A stretch of DNA of 64,000 nt from Nannobrachium achirus (GCA_963921795.1 OY997642.1:59142927-59206926), one strand, 5' to 3'. Numbered from the stretch's first letter, positions 11,589 through 23,133 are shown. Numbers and translations are program-made. The notes: generated by a model not told the origin, from the letters alone.

Positions 11589-11857
11589 TTACCTCTCCTC
11601 ATGACTTTCTGAGTGCTCTGATCACTCCTGGTTGCTCTTAATGCCATCCTTTTGACTTGAGCAAGACTTACTTTTTTTACATTTCGGCGTGTATTTTGTA
11701 GTCCACTTCCCCTTGTCTCAAACCTTTCAGAAGACATCACTGCTTGTAAAGGACTATACCAAAGCACAATGTGTTTGCCTGGCTTTAAAATATAGTTTCT
11801 CTCGTTCTCTGATCTGTTAAATTTCCCTTTTGGAAGTCCAATTCTTTGAACTTAAAG

Positions 11858-11978
11858 AGTTCAATAATATTTTTAGTTTTTTTGTCGCATTCCTAAGACA
11901 AAAATGTGATAACAATAAATTTACCCCCATTCGTTCCGGAATCAGGGGGGGTAAATTTACTCTAAAAATATTATTGAA
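11858..11978. repeat. Inverted repeat (TTCAATAATATTTTTAG)
   Basis: TTCAATAATATTTTTAG near 11860 pairs with CTAAAAATATTATTGAA near 11961, and inside it AAATTTACCCCC pairs with GGGGGTAAATTTA. Small palindromic MITE. Confidence 0.7.
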
Positions 11979-12253
11979 TATTATATTATTGCTCTCCATG
12001 GCATGAGTAATCAATAGAAAAAAAGTCATTTTGTGGGTGAACTACTCCTTTAATGTTCTGTATCCGTCTCTGCCCTGCTATGCCATTAGAACATTTGCTG
12101 CACTATACATGAGATGTTTATAAGAAAATAGGCATTTTTGAAGGCCATTGAATTTCAAAATTAACACAGACTGAGCCTCGGCACTCATGCCCTCGTAGAA
12201 GCCTCCGTCGTCCAGCCACTGGGACATGTGGCTGCAGCTGGCTTGGTAGTGGG

Positions 12254-12293
12254 CCTGTGGGGGGAGGGGGGGGGGGGGGGAGGGAGGGGGGTA
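12254..12293. repeat. G-run, potential G-quadruplex
   Basis: Nearly pure G of about 40 bases with single A interruptions; C-rich on the other strand. Confidence 0.85.
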
Positions 12294-12333
12294 ATTTTTA
12301 GATTTTCTGTTACTTTTTACACACCATTATAAT

Positions 12334-12868
12334 CAGGGTTCCCACACATTTTTACCAATTAATTTCCAAAACCTTTCCAGAATATTTAACCCAATTTCCA
12401 GGACTATATAACAATAATTCAGCTCAATAGGTCGCTTACTCCTATGCGCAATGCCCAAAGACAGGTAGTGTATGCCAGTGGTTCTCAACCTTTTCAGGCT
12501 GTGACCCCCAAAATAATCATGTTTTAACTGGGGACCCGGCACCCTGACGAGCACTAAGAGTTGAGGAATTTTGATAACACGGTTCTATTGTGAAAATAGC
12601 CGATCTACATGCTCACAACGCCTCGAGGCGTTGTGAGCATGTAGATCGGCTATTTTCACAATTTCTGCCTCTAATATTTGACAGTTTGTCCAATGTTTAA
12701 TTTGTCATTTCAGAGGTATTAACAAAATCAATAACCAAAGACAATGCATAGCTATTTTTCCAGGACCTTCCAGGACCCTTGATAAATTCCAAACCGTTTC
12801 CAGTACTGGAAAAATATTAATACTAATTTCAAAATATTTCCAGGAATTTCATGACCGTGGGAACCCTG
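12334..12868. mobile_element. hAT-type MITE (CAGGGTTCCCAC ends) with nested element
   Basis: Left end CAGGGTTCCCACACATTTTT pairs with right end CATGACCGTGGGAACCCTG. Subterminal CCAGGA/TCCTGG repeats are present at both sides. A second hAT-like element, starting at CAGTGGTTCTCAACCTTTT (about 12476) and carrying the perfect hairpin at 12589-12660, lies inside. Confidence 0.75.
12589..12660. repeat. Perfect 36-bp-arm palindrome, hairpin family copy 2
   Basis: Two exact 36-nt inverted arms with no spacer. The arms carry CCGATCTACATGCTC against GAGCATGTAGATCGG. These are matched substitutions on both arms relative to the common CAGATCTACAAGCTC/GAGCTTGTAGATCTG form. Confidence 0.95.
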
Positions 12869-13118
12869 TATAAGGAATAGGGACTGGCAAAATGTGATAT
12901 GATGTTTAACTGCAGTTTATCAGTTTCACACCAAGGAACATTGACTTGTTGGGATACTATAAACTTTCTCAAGACATTACCTTTAATTGCGTACACTTTT
13001 TCCAGGGATATAACTAGCTCTGCCTGTTCCACGTCTCTGGAACATAAAGGTGTCTCGGTGGTCGGTGGTCTCCCAGTCCATTTCTGCATTTTGCAGGTCC
13101 TACACATGAGATTTTGTG

Positions 13119-13119
<1 letters not shown>

Positions 13120-13149
<30 letters not shown>

Positions 13150-13152
13150 CAT
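13120..13152. repeat. (CA)n microsatellite, host site of the hAT insertion
   Basis: CA-rich tract ending at the hAT left terminus. CA-rich sequence resumes at 14579. Confidence 0.85.
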
Positions 13153-13287
13153 AGGCGATTTTAAGGGGTGTCCTAGGGTGCACGTGCACCCCCTGGCCGC
13201 CAGGCGGCCATTTTTTTTTTTTTTTTTTTTGTAATGTAACTTTATTTTATAATTATTAAATAAAACAGTGATCGTGATTTGTAAAAT

Positions 13288-13848
13288 GTGCGCGAAAAGA
13301 GAGGTGGAGGGGCAAGTATTAGTAGTTCACTCGACACTGACAGTAATGCTAATGAACGTGAACCAGAGGAGGTGGACGGAGCTTGCAGCAGCAGTGATCC
13401 AGCCACCGACATCACTGTGGAAGGCTCGCCGTTGCCGGAGACCGAGGCCCCGGTTCCTCCACAGCAAGCAAGCCCCACTCCAGACTCAACTGTTGTTACC
13501 CCAGGCCCAGACCCAGAGGAGCCAAATGAAGCCAACTTTGTTCATGAAAGAGACCCTTGCCATGGCCCGGATAAAGCCAAGCAGTTTTTGGCTTTGGGTC
13601 CATATCAGCCAGAAGATGTAGAATGTCCATTAAAGGCCGCTGGCGAAAAACAACGCAAATTCAGAAAGGAGTGGTTTAAAGATTTTGCCTGGCTGGAGTA
13701 TAGCGTGCGCCATGACCGGGCGTTCTGCTTTCCATGTCGGGCCTTTGGTTCTGAGAACGCCGAGCAAGCTTTCAGGAGGACTGAGGACAGGTACATAAAG
13801 ACACATCTCTGTTTACACAATGCTGTTGTACTCCCTCCAAGTGCATAG
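13288..13848 (+). pseudogene. hAT transposase N-terminal part, ZMYM/TTF-type zinc finger
   Basis: An open frame of 186 codons starts with an acidic, Ser/Pro-rich leader (about residues 1-95). From about residue 120 it shows KFRKEWFKDFAWLEYS...AFCFPCRAFG, the TTF-type zinc-finger signature found at the N-terminus of ZMYM1-like hAT transposases. The frame then ends at a TAG soon after the finger, where full-length relatives continue into the RNase-H-like catalytic domain. The product would at most be a DNA-binding fragment. The ATG at 13288 follows a poly-T tract and the left TIR, consistent with the natural start. Domesticated relatives exist in vertebrates, but the flanking TIRs mark this as a transposon copy. 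Confidence 0.8.
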
Positions 13849-13890
13849 TCTATTATGTTCCCTTAGGCTTTTTTCAACTGTTTCGTTATA

Positions 13891-14232
13891 TTGAAGAGAA
13901 TGTGCGCAAAAAAAAAAGAAATGGAGGACACGACACTGTTTGAAAAGAAACTTGCTTTTTTTCAAGAGAAGGGAATGCATAATTCTGATTCATTTGGTAC
14001 ATTAAAACACGTCTACACACTGTACCTCACCATACCAGTTACGAGTGCTTCAGCTGAGCGCAGTTTCTCTACTTTGAGACAACTAAAAACGTATTTACGG
14101 ACAACCATGACTGATAAAAGAGTGTCAGATATAGGCATTTTACAGATTGAGAAAATACACGAAATTAAAGTGCAGAAAATAATTGAAAGGTTTGCAAGTG
14201 CCAAAACCCGGAGGCTGCAGTTCATTGTGTAA
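13891..14232 (+). pseudogene. hAT transposase C-terminal dimerisation domain remnant
   Basis: The frame contains YLTIPVTSASAERSFSTLRQ followed by LKTYLRTTMTDKRVSDIGIL, the conserved hATC dimerisation motif at the C-terminus of hAT transposases. It ends at TAA near 14230-14232, with the expected lysine-rich tail. It is separated from the zinc-finger ORF by only ~40 bp, so the catalytic middle (several hundred codons) has been deleted. On its own it is non-functional as a transposase. Confidence 0.85.
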
Positions 14233-14578
14233 TAAGGATGTGTCTACTATTTGTTTTTGTGAAATGCTTATTTGACACTGTAAATGACTGCTTGATTGCT
14301 TGATGAATGATGATTAACTTGATGTTTGGCTTTATATGTCCTGGCTGTGCTGCCTCTGTCTGCAAAATAAGTAAATAAATCCTATAGATAGACATATGGT
14401 GTCTAGAAAAAGAAGCACCTGTTTTACACTTTTTTTTGTTTATATTGTGTTACATTTGGGTACAAAATTAACTGCAGAAATCCGCTAAAACAACATTACA
14501 AAACCGCTAATATCCGCGCGCGTGCATGAGGTAATAGAGGTCGTGCACCCCCTGCTGGAAGAGGCTAGAATCGCCTAT

Positions 14579-15118
14579 GCGCACACACATTAAGCTTAGA
14601 CCCCTAATACCGGTAACAATTTCATAAATAACAGTAATATGTTAGCTTGATGGCAGCTGAGAAGTAGACAATATAAAACACAGCAATAGGGGTTAATAAA
14701 GTTACCTCAATATTTCCTTCTTCCACTGGGGTGTTGAGCTGTCCAATATGCCACAGTTGTTCTGGAGTGTGGTTTCCCTCTGTCCTGAAAAGGGTATGTT
14801 AACACCCTGTAAGATGACATGCTGGAATGGTAGTTCTGCCATAGAGCATAGGGATCACTCGACTGTAAAGACACTAGAGGTTCGCGGCCCTTCGGGCCGC
14901 TCACATCTAGAGTCCACGCCCGTTTCTTTTTTTTTTTTTTTATTAAAAATGTTTTTTAAAAAAAAATGTTTTTTTATTTTTTTTTTGAAAAAAAAAATAT
15001 TTTTTGAAAAAAAAAAAAGTTTTTTGAATAAAAATAGTTTGGGCCTAATTGTGTTATTATTGTTACTATAATAGGCCTGCCAATGTTTTATTTTCATTAT
15101 TTCCATGTTTTCATTTTA
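14579..15118. other. Intergenic with T/A homopolymer runs
   Basis: Poly-T and poly-A blocks at 14925-15030 can pair (TTTTTTAAAAAA alternations). No gene seen. Confidence 0.5.
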
Positions 15119-15120
15119 GC

Positions 15121-15193
<73 letters not shown>

Positions 15194-15209
15194 ACACACA
15201 CACACACAC

Positions 15210-15248
<39 letters not shown>

Positions 15249-15250
15249 GT
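15119..15250. repeat. (CA)n followed by (GACA)n
   Basis: About 45 CA units with one GA interruption run into roughly nine GACA units. Followed by short CTCTCGGCTAGCTAGC duplications at 15285-15335. Confidence 0.97.
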
Positions 15251-15744
15251 ATCTTGCTGTGAACTCTAGAGGTGAGATAAGATACAGGCTCTCGGCTCTC
15301 GGCTAGCTAGCTACAGGCTCTCGGCTAGCTAGCCCAGTAACAGTGGATTCTAGTTTGTTAATTCCAGAAGAAAAGCTTGGTTGCTGGTTGGCTATTTCTT
15401 CCCTATTCCTACTTATCTTGAGAGCAGAGGGACAGAGGAGGGGAGGTAGCAGAATGCAGGCTGTCGCTGCTGCGCGCCCGTTGTTGTATGGGCTGGTGTA
15501 GGGTTACAGATCCATGGGCTGGGCGGACGTTAAGATCCCCTGGACTGGGCGGACGTTATAGCCAATTGGAGTGCTGGATTTGGTCGTGTCTAGTGTCTAC
15601 CAAACAAAAACCGCTGGCTGCAGTTTACAAATGTAATATAAGATGTAGCGCTGTGAACTTAACACCTGTAATACCTGTATAAAGGTGTGTTTTTGAGGTG
15701 TTAATCGTACCTGGAAGGCTGGAACAGCAGGACCAAGTGATGCG

Positions 15745-16068
15745 TGGCTGGGGATCGCAATTATTTTGTCATAATCGTCATAATCGTGAATGTTGAAAGA
15801 TTTCAGAAATAGTGATGCGACACGTTGTGAGCTTGTAGATCTGCTATTTCCACTATCAATGTTATTTTTTAAGTAGTAAGTTGTCAAATATGTCAGTAAT
15901 GTATTTGTATATTTAGGTTATGTGTCATATCTACCATATGCAACTTCAAAGCCTAAAAGCCAAACAGAAATGTAATTATCAACGACAAATACACAATTAA
16001 ATCGTTAATCGCCAATCATTTGAGTGACAATTAATCGTCATGTAAAATGTCATATCATGACAGCCCTA
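15745..16068. mobile_element. Degraded hAT MITE, GACAGCCCTAA end
   Basis: TAATCGTCATAATCGTGAAT internally and TATCATGACAGCCCTAA at the right edge are typical of the TAGGGCTGTCA...hAT family of fish. It carries a half-hairpin of the CAAGCTC family at 15815-15850. A related fragment lies at 37885-37967. Confidence 0.55.
15815..15850. repeat. Hairpin family half-copy 3
   Basis: Only the right arm ACGTTGTGAGCTTGTAGATC plus TGCTATTTC is present. Confidence 0.7.
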
Positions 16069-17083
16069 ATCAGAACCTCTGCAGTCATTGTAAAAACAAA
16101 CATCACATTAGTGAAACGTAAAGGCATGATTAAGTCAAATGTAGTCGTACCCATCTCCACAGAGGCTGGCATACTCATCTATGTCCCCTCTCGGAAATGT
16201 TACACCACACAATGGACATGGAAACATTTCCTGAAAGGACAGGAATTTGGATTAATTTATTATTTCAAGGTAGCAAGGGAACACAATATCAGATCAAGTA
16301 CAGAGCAACATTCAAGTTTACCAAGTATCCAGCAAAAATGTATTATGTGTGGCAGCTATTACCTCTGCATGTGCCTACTGTCTGCACTGCTGGGGCCCCA
16401 TCCAGCATCTGAAGGTGCTGCTGGGATAGTCGTCCCCTCCCTCCATGTCGTCTTGCTGAAACATGGCTAAGGAGATATTGGGACATTTCAGCAATATCGT
16501 CTACATCATCCTGCAAAGAAAAATGTTTTGTTGAGGAGCTTCTGGATTCGAAAATTAATAATTTTTAAGGCCAATCCATTAATAAATACACAGCACAATG
16601 ACTAGAACTACTCAGAATTTGAGTCATTTTGTCCCATATAGACATACAGTACAATAAATTGCCACAACATGCAATAACAACAACATACATCACTGTGCAT
16701 CATGATTTGTGATGGAGTATGTGCCATGCTCCACAGACCACGTTAAACCCAGATTTTGATCTAACAAGGGACTTAAGTCATTCTCCTTCTATGTGGAATG
16801 CATATCCTATGAAGTGGAGACCTCCACTTGTATATTGTTGCCTAGTATATTTGTATGTATGATGATGATTTGAGTATCCTGTGGACCCTGACTTAAACAA
16901 GATGCTTGACTTATTCAGGTACTTGTTTTGGGTAGTCAATTGTATGGAACATGTACTGCACTATGCAAACAGAACCAAATGGAACCAAATGGACCCTTTA
17001 GTCTACACATTGACCAATACCAGCAATGACAGTATACAAATGAAACCAAATGGACGCTTTAGTCTACATCAGTGGTTCTCAAC
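16069..17083. other. Intergenic, no convincing gene
   Basis: An ORF at 16024-16470 (148 codons) has no recognisable domain and mixed composition; I do not call it. The rest is AT-rich. Confidence 0.35.
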
Positions 17084-17183
17084 CAGTGCGTGTTCAAAGA
17101 CGCAGTGCGAGTTCAAAGACGCAGTGCGTGTTTGAACACGCACTGCGTCTTTGAACTCGCACTGCGTCTTTGAACACGCACTG
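17084..17183. repeat. Perfect 49-bp-arm palindrome in a hAT-like MITE
   Basis: Two exact inverted arms (17084-17132 and 17135-17183) with a 2-bp spacer. Each arm is built of repeated GTGTTCAAAGACGCAGTGCG-like subunits. It directly follows AGTGGTTCTCAACC, a hAT MITE terminus. Confidence 0.95.
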
Positions 17184-17454
17184 CGTGTTTCAAAGTGGCA
17201 CTGCCACTTTGAAAAAAAGACAATAACACCAAATTACAAAAATGTTCCTCAAAAAGACAAAGTCAATAAAAAATAAAAAAAAGTCAATACATAAAAAAAC
17301 AAAAATGTTCCTGGAAAAAACAAAACTAACACCAAAATACAAACTGGTTGCTCAAAAACAATACTATACTACTATGTCCCTAACGGGGCTCCGTACGGTG
17401 CCACGCTGCAATCATAGTCAATAACACTCCACAATCATAATCAGTGGACACCCT

Positions 17455-17715
17455 AGGTGCACACCCTAGGTGGGTGGAGTCTGTGTGGAGTTTGCATGTT
17501 CTCTCCGTGTCTCCTTGGGTATATGCCCTCACAAAAACATGCAGTAGTCCTGGTTTCTATACTACCTCCCCCTAGCCAGCCAGGTGCTCCCCAACCTCCC
17601 TGGCGCGGCAGGGGGAGAGCGAGGGAACCAGGACTACAGATTAGGTAGTTGGCACCGGGTGAGAAATATGGGTTGCAAAAACCGTGGGATAAAAATATAA
17701 AAGAAAAAAAATAAT
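17455..17715 (+). mobile_element. SINE-like repeat, copy 1
   Basis: GTTTGCATGTTCTCTCCGTG ... CACAAAAACATGCAGTAGTC ... CAGGACTACAGATTAGGTAG ... GGGTTGCAAAAACCGTGGGA ending in A-rich sequence. The same modules recur at 48181-48640, and the 3' half at 43369-43470. Confidence 0.7.
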
Positions 17716-18700
17716 CAGTGGAAACCATTGATCCACAGCCTATATAGGGTCGGTCCACCATAAGACCTCCAGCTTATAAATGTGTTCAACTCTGAATGAT
17801 TAAAGTTGGGGGCCATTGCATGAAAGTAGACAGACCCTGCATTCCTGTCAAGCCCTTTTCATTATCAGTACATGATCAGTAATACAGTATGTCATGTACA
17901 GTACATGACCTTTCTATTTCCATTGTTCCACGTATCTTACATCACAACTATGCAAGGTCTAAGACTTCCTCATCACGATAAAAGATTTCTCATCAAGATA
18001 TCGCTGTAATGGAAAGAAACCATGATTATCAAAGCATCAAACCAAAAATAGTTTTGGATTGATAAGGTAGAACCTGATCTGACCTGACCCCAACTGTCCT
18101 CTGAAAAGCCAGCTATCTCTGCAATAACGATATGACACGCAGCCACTCACCTCTGCCCTCTGGGCCTGGCTCATGTAATGTGCGATGGAAACACTCTACT
18201 GAGTTGCAATCCCAAATATGGAATAGACTTCCACTGGGTGAAAAGAGAGATTATCTGACATATACTGGTAGAGTATATGACAGTTTATTTACAGGTATAC
18301 TGGGCATAAACCGACATTATTGGGTATATACTTTTTGAGGGATATTCTGGCATATTCCTCTGTATTCAGTGATAATAGGTGATATACTGCCCCCAGCTAG
18401 ACAAAGGCACACCAGGGGGTCTGGTTCATTCCTTTGACCTACAAATTGACTATTTGTTTAAAGAAAGGGGAGGAGGGCAAACAGCCCCCCTCCCAAAAAG
18501 ACACATTTTAGTTTGCCTTGTATATCCCAAGTATTTGCCTTATCTCACATTTTTAATTAATTACACTGTTGTAAGAAGTAGAAACTTGCAATCTCATGTA
18601 CTATAATGACATTCAATGATGACTAATTAGAAACAGTTGCATGATACAATACGTCTTTATTTTTGAACATCATAAGAGATACAGTATAGTATTGTACAGT
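17716..18700. other. Intergenic, no gene seen
   Basis: AT-rich; short ORFs (18132-18338, 18379-18606) lack recognisable features. Confidence 0.4.
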
Positions 18701-18754
18701 ATTGTATAGTACAGGAATGGCATGCAAATTGACTGGAACCTCATTTAGTCGAAG

Positions 18755-19100
18755 TCAGGGGTCTTCAACGTTCTTCGCGCCTATAAATGCCTTCGAAGCG
18801 TCCCTGTTGCGTTATTTAACCACTTGAGCCGTCAATACTTAATACATTTTACCTTATACTCTGTACTTAGTCTGTTCTTTTTCCCCTCTACAACAAACCT
18901 CTTTGCTGAAAATAACCGCGCTGCGAGGCGTTGTGAGCTTGTAGATCTGCTAGGTTTGGCTAAAGTTATCAGAATATGGACACTAGGGTTCAAATGGTTA
19001 ATGTAAAGAAGGAGAAAACGTTCTATCCCGCAAAGAGTTGGAGGACCCTCTGTAGGCACTTCCTTTTCTGTCTTAACCAATCACTTTCCTTGTAAGTGTG
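18755..19100. mobile_element. hAT-like MITE fragment with hairpin copy 4
   Basis: CAGGGGTCTTCAACGTTCTTCG at 18757 resembles the hAT terminus at 7855. The hairpin right arm GGCGTTGTGAGCTTGTAGATC is at 18926-18946, and the left arm is diverged. Confidence 0.55.
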
Positions 19101-19530
19101 AAAATGTGACCAATCAGGTGTCTTGCTACCACCTTTGAATTTTAACTGCCTGGCAGTCTGGCAGTCTGGTGCAGCTTGGTGAAGAAGATAGACAGAGAGG
19201 AGAGGTTGTAGGCCCTACTTAAATGAATGGATCATTTTAAAACTGTTTGGTAAATTGCAACAAATATAATTCTATAATTCTATGCAATAGCGTAATCTCT
19301 TCTTTGTTTTCTGCCAAATTAGAGGGACAACAAATGTTGATTAGATTATATTAGGTTATTGCTTGTTGTTCTCACATCATATTGTCTGTATTTATCAGTG
19401 GCAAATTCTTTCAAACTGTGGACTGGAGGCCTTTTTAACCACTTTTATTTAACCAGTTAAACATTGCATTGCATGCATTGTTTGACCAGGGCCAATTTTT
19501 TATTGTCCCCCTGCACCAAATCTCTTCAAC

Positions 19531-19590
19531 AAAATAGCCAATCTACAAGCTCACAACATATAACAATTGTTGTAAGCCTCTGCTATTTTT
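19531..19590. repeat. Hairpin family copy 5
   Basis: AATAGCCAATCTACAAGCTCAC pairs imperfectly with TTGTAAGCCTCTGCTATT. The arms have diverged. Confidence 0.65.
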
Positions 19591-20067
19591 GGCCAAATGT
19601 CAGCCCATAGTTTCACCAAATGTGTACCTTTATGACATACTGTATTATGTTTTATGCTGTTTGCAGGATGCCTTAAGATGAACGCCAACAAGCCAAAAAG
19701 AATGAGTGTAAGTTACTGTACAAGGAACTGTTTGTAAGACTGTTGTGTTCCTGTACTAACTCTAATTTAACAAATTGTTTAATTGCAGTTATTTTACAGT
19801 TGTGAGACACTGGCATGAGAGACAGAACTCACTTTAAGTTATTTTAGACAGTTAAGAGCCACTGACCCCTTTGTCACTGTAATGCTAAAGAGGTGGGGGT
19901 GGGGTGTCTTCTGGTCCAAATAAGCATAGCCAACTAACATTCTTCTTCTCATTAACAGTGTGTCTGTTCTCCACATAAACCATGTTGTTGGCCGACGTTG
20001 GTTTCACCAATGTATGCTGAAGTTTTAACAGGTAGGCCTAAGCCTAAACTCCTACAACATGTCAGTT

Positions 20068-20069
<2 letters not shown>

Positions 20070-20150
<81 letters not shown>
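20070..20150. repeat. (CA)n microsatellite
   Basis: About 40 CA units. Confidence 0.97.
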
Positions 20151-20152
<2 letters not shown>

Positions 20153-20544
20153 ATCATATATATTGAATTGTGTTGTTTTCTGTAGATTTACAATTAAATA
20201 AATCCTAATTGTATTTTCCTTGTATTTTAGGTCGGGTGATGTGGAACGTTTCACCTCCACCGGGAAGAGATGGCCAGACGAGGTGGGGCCATCACTGGCC
20301 TGCATTCTTTATGCCACCATTCTTTATGCCACTTTTTTTTAACAATTTGTTGTCTTTTTCTTCTACAAATGTTTCATGTCAAGGACCCCCACAATTGTAA
20401 TTGACACCATGTATGCACCATCTAAGATTTTGTAACAATGTTATGCTTTCCAACAAACTGTTCTGTTTTAGTTGTGTTTCTCTCAATAAAAACCATTTAC
20501 CTGACTGAGATTTTTGCCTATTTGTTCATAAATTAATTCTATGT

Positions 20545-20588
20545 CACACAGTGCAACACATTTTGAGCTTGTAGATATGCTATTTTGC
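20545..20588. repeat. Hairpin family half-copy 6
   Basis: Right arm TTTTGAGCTTGTAGATATGC followed by TATTTTG. Confidence 0.6.
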
Positions 20589-20672
20589 TATTATTTTTTT
20601 AAATTGGACTACTGAATAATGATTAACTAGAATATAAATATATACAATAATATACAATATATATAAAATATA

Positions 20673-20740
20673 ATGGACCCCCCCAATGTGGATGGGGGGG
20701 TCCACGAATACCCCCCCCCCCCAATGTGGAGGGGTGCCCC

Positions 20741-20790
<50 letters not shown>

Positions 20791-20792
20791 AC
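20673..20792. repeat. C/G homopolymer cluster with inverted segments and (CA)n
   Basis: CCCCCCCAATGTGGATGGGGGGG, repeated poly-C with CAATGTGGAGGGG, then a ~22-base C run leading into (CA)~16. It can fold locally and form G-quadruplexes on the minus strand. Confidence 0.8.
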
Positions 20793-21244
20793 CCACAGAT
20801 CACAGCCAATCACAGCTGGCTTAGTGCACATGCTCAGTGAAAATGCAGGTATAGGGAGGGGGAAAAATTCCCTCCCACCAGTGAGAAATCCTAGGACTTC
20901 TGAGGTGTGATTTCTGACAGCAGCCACAGCAGGGGTTCACGAATACTTAAGTAGTGGTACAAAACGGCTATATACCGAACTGAATACTCCTGAATATCTG
21001 GCTGATTACCTCATGTTTATGCCGGTTTATTTACTGAATATACTGTCATAGAATGTAGTATACCGGTCCGATAAACTATCTTTTCACCCAGTGTTCCATC
21101 ATGCCACATTTAATGCCTGTCCCACCTGGCAGTCCTAAGGTTTTCTACAGAATAGGTAACCTCATTTAACCCTGGCATCCCCATTTTGGGGATGTCATTA
21201 AATGCAAAATAAATAAATAAATAGAAACATTTCTGAAATGTCTA

Positions 21245-21310
21245 AAATACCAGATCTACAATCTCTCAACATGTCATGTAATGTGTTGTGAGCTTGTATA
21301 CTGGCTTTTA
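21245..21310. repeat. Hairpin family copy 7
   Basis: ACCAGATCTACAATCTCTCAAC with GTTGTGAGCTTGTATACTGG. Partly compensated arm changes. Confidence 0.65.
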
Positions 21311-21891
21311 AAACAACAGCTTGTATTTGCTTGTATACTGATCAAACCAATATCTATATATTGAATAAAACTAATTAAAAACTGTCTGAGGTGCACACAA
21401 CAGTCAGAGGAGCCATGAAAATACACTATTTGTCAGATTTGCTTGCTTTGTTATAGAGGCCCGATGGCTGCAGTGGAGCCCTGGTGTAACTCCCTATGGC
21501 TGTGGTCGTAGCTAAAGAGCAAACATGAGGAAACACTCTACAAGTTGAATTCCACGTTCATTTATACTCCAACATTAGGCTTAAACACACAATGAGACGA
21601 CCTTCCACATGGATCCTTCTCTGAGTGTTATTATTGCCAATGGCAGATGTACATAAATGTGTTTTGTTTTAATCTTTTAAAGCACTTCAGTCAAAGACTG
21701 AGGTGCAGTCGATCGAGGTGGCCCCCCTCGCTCGAACAGTTCAAGGAACTTGGCACAAGGAGGCCATGATGCTCAACATGGCAAACCAGCAGGGTGATGG
21801 GGCTGCTGGTGGTCCTGGAGAGAGCAAGATGGCTCAAACGGTCTCGGCGTTCACGTTACGACAGGGATCGTACCTATAGCCAAGATCCCAT

Positions 21892-22041
21892 GCACGCAAG
21901 GATAAAAGGCTACATTGCCGGTGTCCGGTCCGAGCCCTCAGGGCACGCGTGGACAAGACCCGGGCAACGAGACGGTCTGACCAGATGTTTGTCTTGTGGG
22001 ATCCCAGGTCCAGTGGGAAACCTGTGACTAAGGTCGAAAGC
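21892..22041 (+). pseudogene. Tyrosine-recombinase fragment of a DIRS-type retroelement
   Basis: In the frame starting at 21892 the sequence encodes RLHCRCPVRALRARVDKT followed by RRSDQMFVLWDP and GKPVTK. The CPVRAL(R)xYVxRT...DQLFVCxG...VSK block is highly characteristic of tyrosine recombinases of DIRS/Ngaro retrotransposons, N-terminal to their catalytic R-H-R-Y region. The frame ends in a poly-C tract and the catalytic segments are absent. The parallel ORF at 21794-22027 is a shadow in another frame. It lies 2.2 kb upstream of the split-repeat element at 24.2 kb and may be a separate insertion. Confidence 0.55.
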
Positions 22042-22233
22042 CCCCCCCCCCCCCCCCCCCCCAGCTATTTAAAATGCTCATTTGTTAATTTGTACTTTTA
22101 TAAAAAAAAAATTACTTGAAAGTGAACTGCTGATGGAGATAGTAGAATCGGCTTCCGGTCTTAATGGGTTTATTGCAACCGTCAGGTGGCAGTTAAAACC
22201 TCCACCGGCTGTCAGTCAGTCTGTCTGTCAGTC

Positions 22234-22316
22234 TGTCCGTCACGTCACGCCACGTCACGTCACGTCACGTCATGTCACGCCACGTCACGTCACGTCACGT
22301 CACGTCACGTCACACT
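22234..22316. repeat. (CACGT)n pentamer array
   Basis: About 16 tandem CACGT/CACGC units. Each CACGTCAC join contains ACGTCA, the reverse of the TGACGT CRE half-site. Confidence 0.95.
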
Positions 22317-22545
22317 TTTGCCCTACTCATATCTCCGCCACCGTTGCCCCTATCCATGCCAAACTTTGCACACACACTCCTTGGCTGCCAAACCACAACT
22401 CATTTCTCACATGGCCCTCTTCTAGCGCCACCATGACGCCAATTCTTGCAAAACACATTTTTGGACACTGCTCCTACAGATTTTGCCCTAAAATCACCAC
22501 AAGTGGTACACAGTATGTCGGCCACACCCATGTCACTTAGAGAAG
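22317..22545 (-). repeat. Dispersed repeat, family X copy 1
   Basis: CATATCTCCGCCACCGTTG, CATGCCAAACTTTGCACACA and CACTGCTCCTACAGATTTTG are shared, inverted, with 30887-31400, and the last block with 23166-23390. Confidence 0.8.
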
Positions 22546-23133
22546 TTTGCATAGGAAAAGGTCAGGACAGTACAGTTCACTGATACAAGGATACATGAAA
22601 TACAAACTAAAAGGATAAAGACCAGTAGACCACAATGGACTGGTTTAAATTGAGGTTATTTTTTTTAACTCGTATAACAATAAATGACAGACAAATGAAG
22701 CGATCATTGAGCCTTTGTGAGCGTGGTGTTATTTTCTTTCCATTTCATTCATTTTCTTCTCTCTAGTTTGGAAGATTTCCAAACGGGGAGGCGGGGTCGA
22801 TCTACTTGAAGCGATGTGTGACAGATAGGCAAGTGTAACCTTGTAAACCAGACTCTCAGGAGGAGTCTAGTTTAGGCTAAGGCAAGCAGGCCAGACAGAG
22901 AAGAGGTTCAGTGTTCCTGCTGACCATAAGGGCTAGGCCAGTAGACAGCAGGCCCACTACCAGGCTAGCTCTGATTCAATTGAGACATTGATTTGAGACA
23001 CAGACAGTTCTAAAAGTGTTCATGGACAACTATTGAGTGTTTTGAAGATGGACAATCCTAGAGCAAATTGGTTTTGGAATGTGAGAGACATAAAACTCGA
23101 TGCAAAACAGCAGCTTAGTCCAAACAACCAGTA

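Larger units (their letters stand above)
13153..14578 (+). mobile_element. Internally deleted hAT transposon, 1.4 kb
   Basis: Inverted ends ATAGGCGATTTTA and TAGAATCGCCTAT bound two coding remnants: an N-terminal zinc finger and a C-terminal hAT dimerisation region. The catalytic middle is missing. Subterminal sequences GTGCACCCCCTG occur on both sides. The element sits in a CA microsatellite, so an 8-bp target duplication (GCACACAC versus GCGCACAC) cannot be judged strictly. Confidence 0.85.

Noticed and set aside
16024-16470. 148-codon ORF
   Set aside because: No domain, no splice or promoter context, and composition like surrounding intergenic DNA.
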